From Thalassococcus sp. S3 (GTDB lineage Bacteria; Pseudomonadota; Alphaproteobacteria; Rhodobacterales; Rhodobacteraceae), in NCBI RefSeq assembly GCF_004216475.1, contig NZ_CP022303.1:4337001-4401000 (forward strand): a DNA stretch of 64,000 bases. Direction: 5' to 3'. Under the pieces are notes generated by a model. It was not told the origin of the DNA, made no database searches, and saw only the letters and a program-made list of their open reading frames with translations. This document shows positions 1-9,255 of the stretch, piece by piece; position 1 is the first letter of the stretch, and each line of letters opens with the position of its first letter. Position numbers and translations under genes: made by a program.

Positions 1-1166
1 CGGTCGATGCCATTCAGGTCATAGGCGGCCCGATCGGCGGACATATCCCGGTGCCGGATAAGCGCCTCCTCGATCTGCACCTCCCCCTCGTCCGGAAAGA
101 TGGAGCAGGTACAGAACACCATGCGCCCGCCGGGTTTGAGCAGCGACCACGCGTGATCGATGAGCTGGCCCTGCAGCGCGATCAGACCAGCAAAATCGCC
201 GCCGTCCTTTGCGAAAGGCAGATCAGGGTGGCGGCGGATCGTCCCGGTTGCGGAGCAAGGCGCATCCAGCAGAACGGCATCGTATGCGCCACCGTGCTCC
301 AGGGCGTCGGCGATTATCAGATCTGCATCAAGCCCGGTCCGTTTCAAATTCTCGCTGACCCGCGCCATCCGTGTTTCGGACGAATCAATTGCCGTCACAC
401 GGGCACTCGCCGCCGCAAGCTGCATTGTCTTACCGCCAGGAGCGGCGCAGAGGTCGACGACCTTTTCCCCCGCTTTCGGAGCAAGGATTTTCACCGGAAG
501 CGCGGCAGCGGCATCCTGAACCCACCAGTCACCCTCGGCATAGCCCGGCAGCCTGGAAATCTGGCCCGCCTCCCTCAGACGCAGGGATCCTGTCGGCAAG
601 ACATCCGCGCCCAGCCTGTCGGCAAGATCGCCGATCTCTCCCTTCGGGGTCAGATCCAGCGGCGCGCCTGCGGCATGCGCGCGTTCCATCGACGCCACAG
701 CGTCCGCGCCCCATGCCTCGACAAGTGGCCGGCGGAGCCAGATCGGCAACCGCGAGATGCGAAGTTTAGACCAGACATCCGGCCCTGTTGCAGCCACCTT
801 TCGCAGGACAGCGTTAACCAGCCCCTTCAGATGAGCCTGACGGCGATTGTTCGCGGTCAGCTCCACGAAGGCATTGACCACACCATGCGCGGCACCGCCG
901 GTGCAAAGCTCGAAGGTTCCGACCCGCAGGGCGTTCCGGATTGTCAGCGGCGGCGGTTTGCGAAGGTGCTTCTGCAAAAGCCGGTCCGCCCGTTCGAGGT
1001 TGCGCAACGTCTCTGTCGCAAGCCGTTGCGCCCGGGCGCGGTCATCCGGCTGCAATTGGGTCAACACCCCGGCATTCAACGCTTCAGAGAGCAGCCGATC
1101 CTGTCCCAAGACCTGATCCAGCAAGCTTACCGCGCCGCGCCGGGCGCCGATCCCTTTGTCCTGCAT
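1..1166 (-). CDS. rsmB: 16S rRNA (cytosine-C5)-methyltransferase, RsmB/NOP family (C-terminus beyond window)
   Basis: About 388 N-terminal residues are visible; the reading frame is still open at base 1. An N-terminal NusB-like helical region (roughly residues 1-130) is followed by a Rossmann methyltransferase domain with the SAM-binding motif DLCAAPGGKT and the two cysteine motifs of RNA m5C methyltransferases, LDAPCSATGTIRRHPD and FCTCSIFPDEGE. Family knowledge: such enzymes methylate C967-type positions of 16S rRNA using one cysteine as nucleophile. The ATG at 1166 is the only usable start, because an in-frame stop lies about nine codons upstream. The gene is divergent from the DUF1674 gene. 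The family is certain; the exact rRNA target is inferred. Confidence 0.9.
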   Translation of the reverse strand, partial: MQDKGIGARRGAVSLLDQVLGQDRLLSEALNAGVLTQLQPDDRARAQRLATETLRNLERADRLLQKHLRKPPPLTIRNALRVGTFELCTGGAAHGVVNAFVELTANNRRQAHLKGLVNAVLRKVAATGPDVWSKLRISRLPIWLRRPLVEAWGADAVASMERAHAAGAPLDLTPKGEIGDLADRLGADVLPTGSLRLREAGQISRLPGYAEGDWWVQDAAAALPVKILAPKAGEKVVDLCAAPGGKTMQLAAASARVTAIDSSETRMARVSENLKRTGLDADLIIADALEHGGAYDAVLLDAPCSATGTIRRHPDLPFAKDGGDFAGLIALQGQLIDHAWSLLKPGGRMVFCTCSIFPDEGEVQIEEALIRHRDMSADRAAYDLNGID

Positions 1167-1181
1167 ATCCCCAGCCTCGAC

Positions 1182-1209
1182 TTGCTCGGATCAAAGGGGG
1201 GCGTATATC
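1182..1209 (+). promoter_or_regulatory. candidate sigma-70 promoter for the DUF1674 gene
   Basis: TTGCTC (1182-1187), a 16-bp spacer and TATATC (1204-1209) lie 28 bp upstream of the ATG at 1237, in the short divergent gap with rsmB. The boxes are reasonable but not perfect, and no transcript data are available. Confidence 0.35.
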
Positions 1210-1236
1210 AAGGGTCACGCCGCAAAGGAACCCGTG

Positions 1237-1419
1237 ATGAGCGACGACAAGACCAATGACATCCCGCCCGCTGCCCAGCGCGCCTTGGCCGAAGCCGAAG
1301 AACGCAGAAAAGCGGCCAAATCGAACCAGCCGCTTCCTAAAGAACTGGGGGGGCGCGATGGGCCCGAGCCCGTTCGTTATGGTGATTGGGAAAAGAAGGG
1401 AATCGCGATCGATTTCTGA
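1237..1419 (+). CDS. DUF1674 protein, SDHAF4-like succinate dehydrogenase assembly factor
   Basis: A 60-residue acidic/basic protein whose C-terminal half has the DUF1674 signature: KELGGRDGPEPVRYGDWE followed by a terminal IAIDF. Family knowledge: the mitochondrial homologue SDHAF4 protects or binds the flavoprotein SdhA during assembly of succinate dehydrogenase; bacterial members are presumed cytosolic with a similar role. The start at 1237 is preceded by AAAGGA with suitable spacing. The stop lies 5 bp from the convergent stop of the next gene. No sdh genes are in the window, so the role rests on the family only. Confidence 0.85.
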   Translation: MSDDKTNDIPPAAQRALAEAEERRKAAKSNQPLPKELGGRDGPEPVRYGDWEKKGIAIDF

Positions 1420-1424
1420 CCGCG

Positions 1425-1775
1425 CTAGCGAAGCCGGAAGTCCGCGAAATCGCCTTGTCCGCGATCCGACGTAAAGCGGATCCGTTGGCCGTTGACCCGC
1501 ACCTCTTGGCAATTATAGCCAAGGTCACTTCCACCCCAGTACAGATCCCGGCAAAAATAGCCGCCCTGCCAGCTCCACTGACCGGTGACTTCCCAGCGCG
1601 CACCGGTTCCGCTGATTGCGCCGCCGGGCGCAACCTGCAGCCGGACAAAGGGCCGGGTGAGTGTTTTACCGGAGACGATCTTTTTGAAGTCTTCGGCGTT
1701 TGCGACCTTGGCGAAATCCGCTTTGGCCGGGACCGCAAGAAATAGAGCGGCAGCAATTCCTGCAAAAATACGCAT
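1425..1775 (-). CDS. small secreted protein of unknown function, downstream of dapB
   Basis: A 116-residue protein with a clear Sec signal peptide (MRIFAGIAAALFLAVPAKA) and a short mature domain rich in Gly, Arg and Trp. It has two mature cysteines (in YFCRDL and YNCQEV) that could form a disulfide. Relatives in this bacterial group are often labelled dihydrodipicolinate reductase, probably because they sit next to dapB; the sequence has no NAD-binding or DapB motif, so I do not accept that label. An alternative ATG five codons upstream (1790) directly abuts its purine stretch and is less likely. Function unknown; a periplasmic location is inferred. Confidence 0.75.
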   Translation of the reverse strand: MRIFAGIAAALFLAVPAKADFAKVANAEDFKKIVSGKTLTRPFVRLQVAPGGAISGTGARWEVTGQWSWQGGYFCRDLYWGGSDLGYNCQEVRVNGQRIRFTSDRGQGDFADFRLR

Positions 1776-1889
1776 GTTCAGGCATCCCATCCTTCGGAAA
1801 CATACCTGTCATACGCAGCTTTAGCGAAACCGGATCAACGTATCCGCAAGGCTATGCGCCGGTTTGGCGAAAAATCGCGGGTGCATCCG

Positions 1890-2699
1890 TCAGAGACCCA
1901 GAACGTCGATCATGTCGTACTCACCCGGCGGCTGACCCTGCCCCCAAAGCGCAGCGCGCAGCGCGCCACGCGCAAACAGGGCACGGTCACTGGCGACATG
2001 CCGCAACACGATCCGCTCACCCGGACCGGCAAAAAGAACATCGTGTTCGCCCACGATGTCGCCCCCGCGAATGGCGGAAAAACCGATCTGTCCTGACTGG
2101 CGTGCACCTGTGATACCGTCCCGTCCACGCTCTGCGACGTCATCAAGCCGGACACCGCGCCCCTCCGCCGCGGCCTCTCCCAGCATCAGGGCGGTGCCGG
2201 ACGGTGCGTCGACCTTTCGGTTGTGATGCGCTTCGATGACCTCGACGTCGAACTCCTCCCCCAGGGCTCGCGCCACCTGCTTGGTGATCTGCACCAGCAG
2301 ATTGACACCCAGGCTCATGTTACCCGCCCGGATGAAGACCGCATGCCGTGCGGCAGGTTTGAGCTGTTCGAGCTGCGCATCACTCATGCCTGTCGTTCCG
2401 ATCACGTGAACGGCGCGGGCCTGCGCGGCAAGCGCTGCGAATTCCAGCGTTGCTTCGGGCGCGGTAAAGTCGATCACGGCCTGCGCGCGCGCAAACGCTT
2501 CGAGCGGATCGTCCGTCACCGTAAGCCCAAGCGGCGCCCCGCCCATCGCTTCGCCCGCATCCTGCCCGATCCAGTCATGACCTTGACGCTCGACAACACC
2601 GGCAAGGTCGGCCTTGTCGCTTTCCGCGATCATGCGGATCAGCATCTGGCCCATACGGCCAGAAGCACCGGTTACCACCAAGCCCGGTCGTTCGGTCAT
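1890..2699 (-). CDS. dapB: 4-hydroxy-tetrahydrodipicolinate reductase
   Basis: DapB reduces 4-hydroxy-tetrahydrodipicolinate with NAD(P)H in the lysine/meso-diaminopimelate pathway, in the cytosol. The 269-residue protein has the N-terminal dinucleotide-binding motif [12 protein letters not shown] (near residues 9-20) and the substrate-binding/catalytic motif [15 protein letters not shown] (near 156-170) with its paired histidines and lysine. Length matches the family. The ATG at 2699 has AAGGA seven bases upstream; a GTG codon immediately before it is in frame but has poorer spacing. The gene is divergent from rbfA. Its product feeds the same pathway as the DapC-like aminotransferase at 34177-35361, but the two are unlinked. 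Confidence 0.97.
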   Translation of the reverse strand: MTERPGLVVTGASGRMGQMLIRMIAESDKADLAGVVERQGHDWIGQDAGEAMGGAPLGLTVTDDPLEAFARAQAVIDFTAPEATLEFAALAAQARAVHVIGTTGMSDAQLEQLKPAARHAVFIRAGNMSLGVNLLVQITKQVARALGEEFDVEVIEAHHNRKVDAPSGTALMLGEAAAEGRGVRLDDVAERGRDGITGARQSGQIGFSAIRGGDIVGEHDVLFAGPGERIVLRHVASDRALFARGALRAALWGQGQPPGEYDMIDVLGL

Positions 2700-2777
2700 C
2701 ACATCATCCTTCCCAAATTCCGCCTGCCCTCTCTAGCGCCACGCAGCCCGCTTGGCAAAGCGCACCGATCTGCTTAG

Positions 2778-3182
2778 ATGGGCGCCATGGGCAAGAACAA
2801 GTTTCACGATGGTCCCGGACCATCCCAACGCCAATTGCGGGTGGGCGAACTCATACGCCGTACGCTTTCCGAGGTACTGGCCCGCGGAGACGTGCACGAT
2901 CCGGAGCTGAACAGCATGTCGATCACGGTCGGAGAGGTTCGCACCTCTCCCGACCTTCGCATTGCAACGGCTTACGTGCTTCCGCTTGGCGGCAAAGGAC
3001 AGGAAGACGTGGTCGCATTGCTGGCCCGCAACAAAGGGGAGTTGCGCCGTCTGGTGTCGAAGAAACTGGCTCTCAAATTCGCGCCCGATCTGCGATTTCA
3101 ACTCGATGAAACCTTTGACCGAATGGACGACACGCGGCGCATGCTTGATCAAGACAGCGTACGCCGGGATCTTGAGAAATGA
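2778..3182 (+). CDS. rbfA: 30S ribosome-binding factor A
   Basis: RbfA is a KH-fold protein that binds the immature 30S subunit and helps 16S rRNA 5'-end maturation. The 134-residue protein shows the family pattern: an N-terminal [17 protein letters not shown] helix, then [20 protein letters not shown], and a C-terminal [17 protein letters not shown] segment. No strong Shine-Dalgarno is visible; a second ATG lies three codons downstream (2787) and cannot be excluded. The gene overlaps the next coding region by ATGA, so the two are translationally coupled. It is the first gene here of a broken nusA-infB-rbfA-truB-rpsO-pnp type cluster. Confidence 0.95.
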   Translation: MGAMGKNKFHDGPGPSQRQLRVGELIRRTLSEVLARGDVHDPELNSMSITVGEVRTSPDLRIATAYVLPLGGKGQEDVVALLARNKGELRRLVSKKLALKFAPDLRFQLDETFDRMDDTRRMLDQDSVRRDLEK

Positions 3183-3919
3183 TACGCCTCTGCCTGACGC
3201 TGGCTCTGTTGGTGCTCTGCCAGCCCGCGCTGGCCGCCGAATGCAAGGCCGTCACCCACGACGCCAACCGCTACACGATCTGCGAGGTTGACCCGCGCAC
3301 CGAGACGCTGAGGCTCTTTCTCTATGACGATGCGGGCGCGCCCTATGGCCATTTCAGCGCGGTAGACGCGGCGCTTTCTAACCAACAGCGGCGTCTTGGG
3401 TTTGCGATGAATGCCGGTATGTACCACTCTGATCGAGCGCCGGTCGGTCACTATATCGAAGATGGCGAGCAGGTGATGCGCGTGGTCTCAAGCGCGGGAC
3501 CGGGTAATTTCGGCCTGCTGCCAAACGGTATCCTTTGCCTGCGCGAGGGCCGGGCCGATGTGATCGAGACGCTGCGCTTTCAAAGTGAGGCGCCGGAGTG
3601 CCGGCACGCGACCCAATCGGGACCCATGCTGGTCATCGACGGTGCATTGCACCCGCGCTTTCTTGAGGACAGCACCTCACGCTACGTCCGAAACGGCGTA
3701 GGCACGTCTTCTGATGGCAGCCGGGCCGTATTCGCCATCTCGTCGAACCCGGTGACCTTCCATGAATTCGGACGCCTCTTCCGCGACGAGCTGGATTTGC
3801 CGAATGCCCTTTACTTTGATGGCAATGTCTCTCGCCTGCACGCACCGATGCTGGATCGATCCGATGTCGGCTTTCGGATGGGCCCGATCATCGGCACGGT
3901 TCGTCCACTCGAGGACTGA
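3179..3919 (+). CDS. exported phosphodiester glycosidase (NAGPA/DUF2233) family protein
   Basis: A 246-residue protein with a signal peptide ([19 protein letters not shown]) and the NAGPA-like domain: [41 protein letters not shown] and [14 protein letters not shown]. Family knowledge: members include the human uncovering enzyme, which removes N-acetylglucosamine from a phosphodiester, and bacterial periplasmic proteins of uncertain substrate. The start ATG overlaps the rbfA stop (ATGA), so it is co-translated with rbfA although its function seems unrelated to ribosomes. The substrate is unknown; a periplasmic location is inferred from the leader. Confidence 0.85.
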   Translation: MIRLCLTLALLVLCQPALAAECKAVTHDANRYTICEVDPRTETLRLFLYDDAGAPYGHFSAVDAALSNQQRRLGFAMNAGMYHSDRAPVGHYIEDGEQVMRVVSSAGPGNFGLLPNGILCLREGRADVIETLRFQSEAPECRHATQSGPMLVIDGALHPRFLEDSTSRYVRNGVGTSSDGSRAVFAISSNPVTFHEFGRLFRDELDLPNALYFDGNVSRLHAPMLDRSDVGFRMGPIIGTVRPLED

Positions 3920-4013
3920 CAGATCGACATCACGACAGACCGCCCGGCGATTGACAGTTTCGAGCCGGGAGTGGTAGGCGGCGCTCTCTATCTAATCACT
4001 TTCTGAGGCATCC

Positions 4014-4928
4014 ATGGGACGTACGCGAAAGGGGCGTGACATCTCCGGCTGGCTGATCGTGGACAAGCCCGCGGGCATGACCTCGACCGCAGTTGTCAAC
4101 AAGGTTCGCTGGGCGCTCCAGGCGAAAAAGGCGGGCCATGCCGGCACGCTTGACCCCGATGCAACTGGTGTTCTTGCCGTGGCTTTGGGTGAGGCGACCA
4201 AGACGGTGCCTTACGTCACCGACGCGCTCAAGGCCTATGCCTTCACGATCCGCCTGGGCGAGGCGACCAACACGGACGATGCAGAGGGAGAGGTGATCGC
4301 GACCAGCGACCTCAGACCTGATGACGAAACGATCAAAAGCGCTCTGGGTGCCTTTGTTGGCGAGATCCAGCAGGTGCCGCCGAAGTATTCTGCCGTGAAG
4401 ATCGACGGGCAGCGGGCCTACAAGCTGTCCCGCGCGGGCGAAGACGTCACGCTTGAAGCGCGCCCCCTTTGGGTGGAGGAGCTGGTCGTGACCGACCGGC
4501 CTGACCATGACCATGTCACGCTTGAGATGACATGCGGCAAGGGTGGCTATGTCCGTTCGATTGCCCGGGATCTGGGTGCTGCACTGGGGTGCCATGCCCA
4601 TGTGCGTAACCTCAGACGGCTTTGGTCGGGGCCTTTCGATGCGGATGACGGTCTGGATCTGCAGCAGGTAGAGGAACTGGCGCGCACGCCTGAGCTCGAC
4701 ACCCACATAAAGCCGCTTGAGATGGGGCTGGAAGATCTTCCGGAACTGCGGTGCACCGCCGATGGGGCAGCGCGCCTGCGCAACGGCAATCCGGGCATGG
4801 TGATTGCCACGGATGTCGAATACGGCGATGAATGCTGGGCCTCTCATGACGGGCAAGCCGTTGCCGTCGGCATCTACAAGGCTGGTCAACTGCATCCCAG
4901 CCGTGTGTTCAATCAGCCCGCGTCGTGA
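4014..4928 (+). CDS. truB: tRNA pseudouridine(55) synthase
   Basis: TruB converts U55 of the T-loop of most tRNAs to pseudouridine. The 304-residue protein has the motif [19 protein letters not shown] with the catalytic aspartate at about residue 47, then KRYSAVK-like [17 protein letters not shown] and [15 protein letters not shown], followed by a C-terminal PUA-like segment. GAGG six bases before the ATG supports the start. It lies 95 bp after the phosphodiester glycosidase gene and overlaps the following DUF1643 gene by four bases. Confidence 0.97.
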   Translation: MGRTRKGRDISGWLIVDKPAGMTSTAVVNKVRWALQAKKAGHAGTLDPDATGVLAVALGEATKTVPYVTDALKAYAFTIRLGEATNTDDAEGEVIATSDLRPDDETIKSALGAFVGEIQQVPPKYSAVKIDGQRAYKLSRAGEDVTLEARPLWVEELVVTDRPDHDHVTLEMTCGKGGYVRSIARDLGAALGCHAHVRNLRRLWSGPFDADDGLDLQQVEELARTPELDTHIKPLEMGLEDLPELRCTADGAARLRNGNPGMVIATDVEYGDECWASHDGQAVAVGIYKAGQLHPSRVFNQPAS

Positions 4929-5431
4929 TCACGCGCAACCACACCAAGGGCGACGCGTTTTCGACGGCCGTCTATTCCGACTGCGAGCGATATCGCTATG
5001 CGCTGACACGGGTTTGGGACGCGGACGGGCGGCGCGCGAATTTCGTGATGCTTAACCCCTCGACCGCGACTGAGGTTCAGAATGACCCGACCGTGGAACG
5101 ATGCGAGCGCCGCGCGCGTGCTCTTGGATTTGGCGCGTTCCAAGTCACAAATATCTTTGCATGGCGCGACACCGATCCGCGCAAGATGCGCGCCGCCGAG
5201 GACCCCGTCGGCCCGGAGAACGACGCGGCTATCCTTGCCGCGGCGGAGTGGGCGGATCAGGTCGTGGCCGCATGGGGCACGCATGGCGCACACCTTAGCC
5301 GCGGCGCGGATGTCGAACGCCTGCTGCGGGCTGCCGGGCACCCGCTTTGGATGCTGGGGCTCAGTAAGGACGGTCATCCCAAACACCCCCTTTACATCGC
5401 CTATGCGCAACAGCCCGAGCGATGGATCTGA
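4925..5431 (+). CDS. DUF1643 domain protein
   Basis: A 168-residue protein with the DUF1643 signature: [40 protein letters not shown], and a C-terminal [14 protein letters not shown]. The function of the family is not established to my knowledge; the fold looks cytosolic, with no signal or membrane segment. Translation starts at GTG (4925), which overlaps the truB stop as GTGA, so it is coupled to truB. It is one of the extra genes between truB and rpsO. Confidence 0.85.
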   Translation: MITRNHTKGDAFSTAVYSDCERYRYALTRVWDADGRRANFVMLNPSTATEVQNDPTVERCERRARALGFGAFQVTNIFAWRDTDPRKMRAAEDPVGPENDAAILAAAEWADQVVAAWGTHGAHLSRGADVERLLRAAGHPLWMLGLSKDGHPKHPLYIAYAQQPERWI

Positions 5432-5469
5432 CACGCTAATCGGGCGTTAACCAACTGATCTCATTGCCT

Positions 5470-5500
5470 TTGACTTCGCTGGTGCTGCTATGACTAGATA
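5470..5500 (+). promoter_or_regulatory. possible promoter for the RTX-repeat gene
   Basis: TTGACT at 5470-5475 and TAGATA at 5495-5500 (spacer 19; CTAGAT gives 18) lie in the 109-bp gap before the RTX-repeat gene. The spacing is slightly long, so this is only suggestive. Confidence 0.3.
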
Positions 5501-5539
5501 TGGTCCCGTGGGCGAATGCGAACTTGGTGAGTGTAAGAG

Positions 5540-6523
5540 ATGTTGTGGTTAGCCGGATTGATGGGCATGGTCGCCGTTGGCGCCGCCAGCTTTGTAAGCG
5601 TAACGTCAGACGAAACTGAAGAAGAGGCGCAAGACCGGGACTTGGCAGACACGCTGTCTGAGGAGGCAACGTCCGAGACCACCAGCATCCTGGATTTCAT
5701 AGACCCCCCCGAGGCTGACATCGTGGTGGGTGATGCCGACAACAACGAGATGTCGGGCGGCGGCGGCGATGACCAGATGAACGGGTATGAAGGAGACGAT
5801 CTTGTCTCTGGAGACCAGGGCAATGACACCGCGCACGGGGGCGATGGCGAGGATACGGTTCTCGGCGGTTCCGGACAGGATGAGCTCAAGGGAACGGACG
5901 GCGACGATCTTCTGCGGGGCGGCAGCGGAGAAGACACACTTTACGGCGAAAATGACGATGACACGCTAATGGGTGGCACAGGCGATGACAGCCTGAACGG
6001 GTCGGCGGGCGATGACTACATCTACGGCGGCGATGGCGACGACGCGCTTCTTGGAAACAGCGGGGATGACACGCTCGAAGGAGGTGAGGGCGCGGATACG
6101 CTGAACGGCGGATGGGGCGACGACGTGATCAACGGCCTTGATGACCGCGAGGCCGGTACGGTCGACTTTTTGAATGGCGGCGGAGGCGACGACCTCATCT
6201 TCGCGGGCAATAGCGACGTCGTCACAGGCGGGACGGGTGAAGATACCGTGCTACTGGGCGACTGGATTGAAAACGGTGAAGCGGTTGAAATCGTCAATTA
6301 CGACAGCGCCGAGGATCAGGTCATCCTCGTCTGGGACGACGATACATTTGAAGACGTCGAGATCGAGTTGATCAACGATGCCGGAGCGTCGGGCGACAGC
6401 CATATCCTGGTTGACGGAGAGGTGGTGGCGAAGATCAAAGACAACACCTCTGTCGCGCTGGACGATATCGCGCTGATTGCCCGCGGCGACATCTCCTCTC
6501 TCGGCTTTTCGCTCCCGATTTAG
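5540..6523 (+). CDS. membrane-anchored RTX-type calcium-binding repeat protein
   Basis: A 327-residue, highly acidic protein. Residues 1-18 (MLWLAGLMGMVAVGAASF) form one hydrophobic segment, followed by an acidic linker. Residues about 60-215 hold a run of GGxGxD-type nonapeptide repeats (e.g. GGGGDDQMNGYEGDDLV, GGTGDDSLNGSAGDDYI), which bind calcium in a parallel beta-roll. A non-repeat beta-rich domain of about 90 residues ends the protein. RTX proteins exported by type I secretion normally lack an N-terminal leader, so this layout suggests an anchored or Sec-exported protein. No type I secretion genes are nearby. Shine-Dalgarno is weak. Function beyond calcium binding unknown. Confidence 0.85.
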   Translation: MLWLAGLMGMVAVGAASFVSVTSDETEEEAQDRDLADTLSEEATSETTSILDFIDPPEADIVVGDADNNEMSGGGGDDQMNGYEGDDLVSGDQGNDTAHGGDGEDTVLGGSGQDELKGTDGDDLLRGGSGEDTLYGENDDDTLMGGTGDDSLNGSAGDDYIYGGDGDDALLGNSGDDTLEGGEGADTLNGGWGDDVINGLDDREAGTVDFLNGGGGDDLIFAGNSDVVTGGTGEDTVLLGDWIENGEAVEIVNYDSAEDQVILVWDDDTFEDVEIELINDAGASGDSHILVDGEVVAKIKDNTSVALDDIALIARGDISSLGFSLPI

Positions 6524-6530
6524 GGACCCT

Positions 6531-6559
6531 TTGCAAAGACAGGGATTTGCGCGTATACG
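6531..6559 (+). promoter_or_regulatory. candidate sigma-70 promoter for rpsO
   Basis: TTGCAA (6531-6536), exactly 17 bp, then TATACG (6554-6559). The -10 box sits inside a perfect 14-bp palindrome GCGCGTATACGCGC (6549-6562). This would give rpsO a leader of about 105 nt. Spacing and box quality are good, but it is unproven. Confidence 0.5.
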
Positions 6560-6670
6560 CGCGCATCCGTCGGGAATCGAGACGACACCCGGCGGTCATA
6601 ATCTCCACGGGCCTGTGCTGGACGACATCCCGGCCTGCGCCATCCACTCTAACCTGCAAAGGAGACCCCG

Positions 6671-6940
6671 ATGTCGATCACAGCCGAAGAAAAAGCCCGC
6701 GTTATGAAGGATTTCGCAACAAAGGACGGCGACACAGGTTCGCCGGAAGTCCAGGTTGCCATCCTCAGCTCCCGCATCGCAACGCTGACGGAGCACTTCA
6801 AGACGCACAAGAAAGACAATCACGGCCGGCGCGGCCTGCTGAAGATGGTCGCCCAGCGCCGTAAGCTTCTTGACTATGTCAAAGGCAAGGACGAGGCGCG
6901 TTACCAGGATCTCATCAAGCGCCTTGGTCTGCGCCGCTGA
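6671..6940 (+). CDS. rpsO: 30S ribosomal protein S15
   Basis: S15 binds 16S rRNA early in 30S assembly and contacts the 50S subunit through bridge B4. The 89-residue protein has the normal length and family sequence, including [28 protein letters not shown] and the C-terminal [18 protein letters not shown] seven bases before the ATG supports the start. It has its own good promoter candidate and a strong terminator, so it can be transcribed apart from truB and pnp; an S9 peptidase gene now separates it from pnp. Confidence 0.98.
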   Translation: MSITAEEKARVMKDFATKDGDTGSPEVQVAILSSRIATLTEHFKTHKKDNHGRRGLLKMVAQRRKLLDYVKGKDEARYQDLIKRLGLRR

Positions 6941-6964
6941 TCCGAAAATAGCACCAACGTACGG

Positions 6965-6997
6965 AACCGTATCTGCCCCGGCAGGTACGGTTTTTTC
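6965..6997 (+). terminator. intrinsic terminator after rpsO
   Basis: A stem AACCGTA (6965-6971)/TACGGTT (6986-6992), continued by CTGC/GCAG around a CCCG loop with a single unpaired base on each side, runs into TTTTTT. It ends the rpsO transcript 25 bp after its stop. Confidence 0.85.
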
Positions 6998-7141
6998 TTG
7001 CGCCGCTGTCGAACCGGCGGGTGTCTCAGCCGATCCGCCATCCATTTTCCGCCGGTTTCAACCCTGCGCCGAAAGGCATGTTGCAGCCGTCCAGAAGCTT
7101 GTCGAAAGCTTGCCTGGCACATGGACGGAGATGCATCAGCA

Positions 7142-9127
7142 ATGCTCAAGAAAATCGCTATCTGGGCCCTTGGCCTGATCGCATTTGCCGGGATGGCCGG
7201 AACCGGCGCGTATCTTTGGGCCAGCAGGGACATCCCGCCAACGCATCCGACGCTTGCCGAGGCCGATCTGCCAGACCTGATCCCCGTCCGGCATTTCTGG
7301 GCCAGCACCGCAGAGGAATGGGCCTACAAGCCCTCCTTTGACGGTCAGTATATCGCATATCGCGCCGTAAGATGGGCCCAGGGGGTGGTGATCCTTTCCG
7401 ATATCGCGACCCGCAAGGAGATGGCGGTACTGGAGGATGTGTCCGACTATTACTGGTCGGACATCGAAGCCAAGCTTTATGCGATCATCGAAGGTCGGCT
7501 TTGGCTGATCGATCCTTATGCGCCAGACCGGGACAACTGGTCCGATGTCACACCACGCGGCTTTAGCGGCTGGACCATCAAGAACAGGGTGCGCGGCGCT
7601 GACGATCTCTGGCTCATTTCGTCCCGCGACCGCAACCCGGCTTTCGCTGACATCTACACCACGCGCCAGGACGGTGGCGGCAAACGATTGCTGCTGGAAA
7701 ACGAGGGCCGCACGCTCGACTGGGTTTTTGACGCCGCGGGCAACCCGGTTCTTCGATTTGACCGGCGTGAAGACGAATATGTCGATCTCTTTGTTCTCGA
7801 CGATCCCGACACAGCGGATTGGCGGCTCCTGATGACGATCAGTCCAACCGATCATTTTCGTGTTCATGATCTCATCCCGGAGAGAAACGCCGCTATCGTC
7901 ATGTCGTCCCGCGACCTTGATAAGGTTGCCTTTGTCGAGGTGGATCTTGAGACCGGAGACCAAACGGTGATCTATGGCATGCCGGACACCGATCTGCTTT
8001 CCGTCGTCAACCTCGACCCGCATGACAGCACGCTTGATCTGATCTACAACCACGGGCCGGGCCGCTCCTTCATCACGGTCAGCAAGCGCGGCTCGGAACT
8101 CGCCTACCAGATGGATCAGCTTGGAGAGCGGGTCTTTCCGGATGACTTCTATTGGGCCGGAACCGGGCGATTTGTGACAGCCACACTGTCCCCGAATGCC
8201 AAAAGCTATGAATACCTGCTCTTTGATCTGGAGAACGGAAATCAGACCCATCTGGGCACCTTTCATTTCCGGGACCGGCATCAGGACAAACTTGCCCTGA
8301 CCGAGGAGGTCACGATCACCGCGCGAGACGGCCTTGAGTTGCCTGCCCTTCTGGTCCGCCCGAAAGGGGTCGAAGGGCCCGTACCGTTGCTGGTCGAAGT
8401 GCATGGCGGACCGGCACAGCACGTGGCCTGGTCCTATGCGCATTTCTGGCAATTCTTCGCCAATCGCGGCTACGCCGTTCTGTCGGTCAACTTTCGCGGC
8501 TCGACCGGCTATGGAAAGCGCTTTCAAGCGGCAGGTTTTCGGGAGTTCGGGCGCGCCATGCAGCAAGATCTCTATGATGCCGCCGCCTGGGCCGTCGATC
8601 AGGGGATCGCAGACCCGGAGGCCATGGCCATCGCTGGCGGCAGCTATGGGGGGTATGCGGCCGCCATGGCCGCGACAGATCCCGCGTCACCCTTTGCAGC
8701 GGCAATCGTCGCGCATGCCGTGCTCGACGTTGAATATCAGATGCGCAACAATCCCTTCGCCTGGGGCCTGAGCACAATCAATATGGAGCGGTATTTCGGA
8801 TCTCTCGACAACGAAGAGGATCTGGAAAACATGCGCCGCTACTCTCCCCTGAACCGGATCGAGGATCTGTCGATCCCGGTTCTGATGGTGGCCGGCAAGC
8901 GAGATCGGGTCGTCGGGTTTGAACAGACCGAGGAGTTCATTCGCCAGGCCGAAGCCCAGGGCAAGAGTGTTGAAGAGCTGATCTTCGAGAATGAGGGGCA
9001 CGGCGTGAGCCGCTGGCAAAGCTCGGTCCGGCACGCCCGGGTGATCGAGGAGTTTCTGGCCGAACACTTGGGCGGACGCAGCGGCGGCTGGGATATCAGC
9101 GAGACGCTGGCGGACTATATCGACTGA
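7142..9127 (+). CDS. S9-family prolyl-oligopeptidase-type serine peptidase, membrane-anchored
   Basis: A 661-residue protein: an N-terminal membrane anchor (about residues 4-26, IAIWALGLIAFAGMAGTGAY), a long beta-propeller-like region, and a C-terminal alpha/beta-hydrolase peptidase domain. The nucleophile motif is GGSYGGYAAAMA, and GKRDRVVGFEQTEEF and NEGHGVSRW supply the acid and histidine. VEVHGGPAQHV is the oxyanion-region motif. Family knowledge: such enzymes cleave short peptides; the substrate here is unknown. The start at 7142 has GGAG eleven bases upstream and puts the anchor at the N-terminus; ATG 7121 lacks a ribosome site. It interrupts the usual rpsO-pnp adjacency. Confidence 0.88.
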   Translation: MLKKIAIWALGLIAFAGMAGTGAYLWASRDIPPTHPTLAEADLPDLIPVRHFWASTAEEWAYKPSFDGQYIAYRAVRWAQGVVILSDIATRKEMAVLEDVSDYYWSDIEAKLYAIIEGRLWLIDPYAPDRDNWSDVTPRGFSGWTIKNRVRGADDLWLISSRDRNPAFADIYTTRQDGGGKRLLLENEGRTLDWVFDAAGNPVLRFDRREDEYVDLFVLDDPDTADWRLLMTISPTDHFRVHDLIPERNAAIVMSSRDLDKVAFVEVDLETGDQTVIYGMPDTDLLSVVNLDPHDSTLDLIYNHGPGRSFITVSKRGSELAYQMDQLGERVFPDDFYWAGTGRFVTATLSPNAKSYEYLLFDLENGNQTHLGTFHFRDRHQDKLALTEEVTITARDGLELPALLVRPKGVEGPVPLLVEVHGGPAQHVAWSYAHFWQFFANRGYAVLSVNFRGSTGYGKRFQAAGFREFGRAMQQDLYDAAAWAVDQGIADPEAMAIAGGSYGGYAAAMAATDPASPFAAAIVAHAVLDVEYQMRNNPFAWGLSTINMERYFGSLDNEEDLENMRRYSPLNRIEDLSIPVLMVAGKRDRVVGFEQTEEFIRQAEAQGKSVEELIFENEGHGVSRWQSSVRHARVIEEFLAEHLGGRSGGWDISETLADYID

Positions 9128-9255
9128 TCTTGGCGCGGCCATTGATGACAGAGCCTGCGATTTGAAGGTTTCAAAGTCGCGCAATCTCGGATATGGCCGC
9201 ACAGTCTGTAGATAGGCGCCCGGACCCCAGCGCCCGACAAACAAGAGACAGGGGT

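Noticed and set aside
5720..6160. DNA-level tandem repeat in the RTX gene region
   Set aside because: The repetition is the protein-coding nonapeptide pattern with variable codons; no exact DNA repeat array or CRISPR-like spacing exists.
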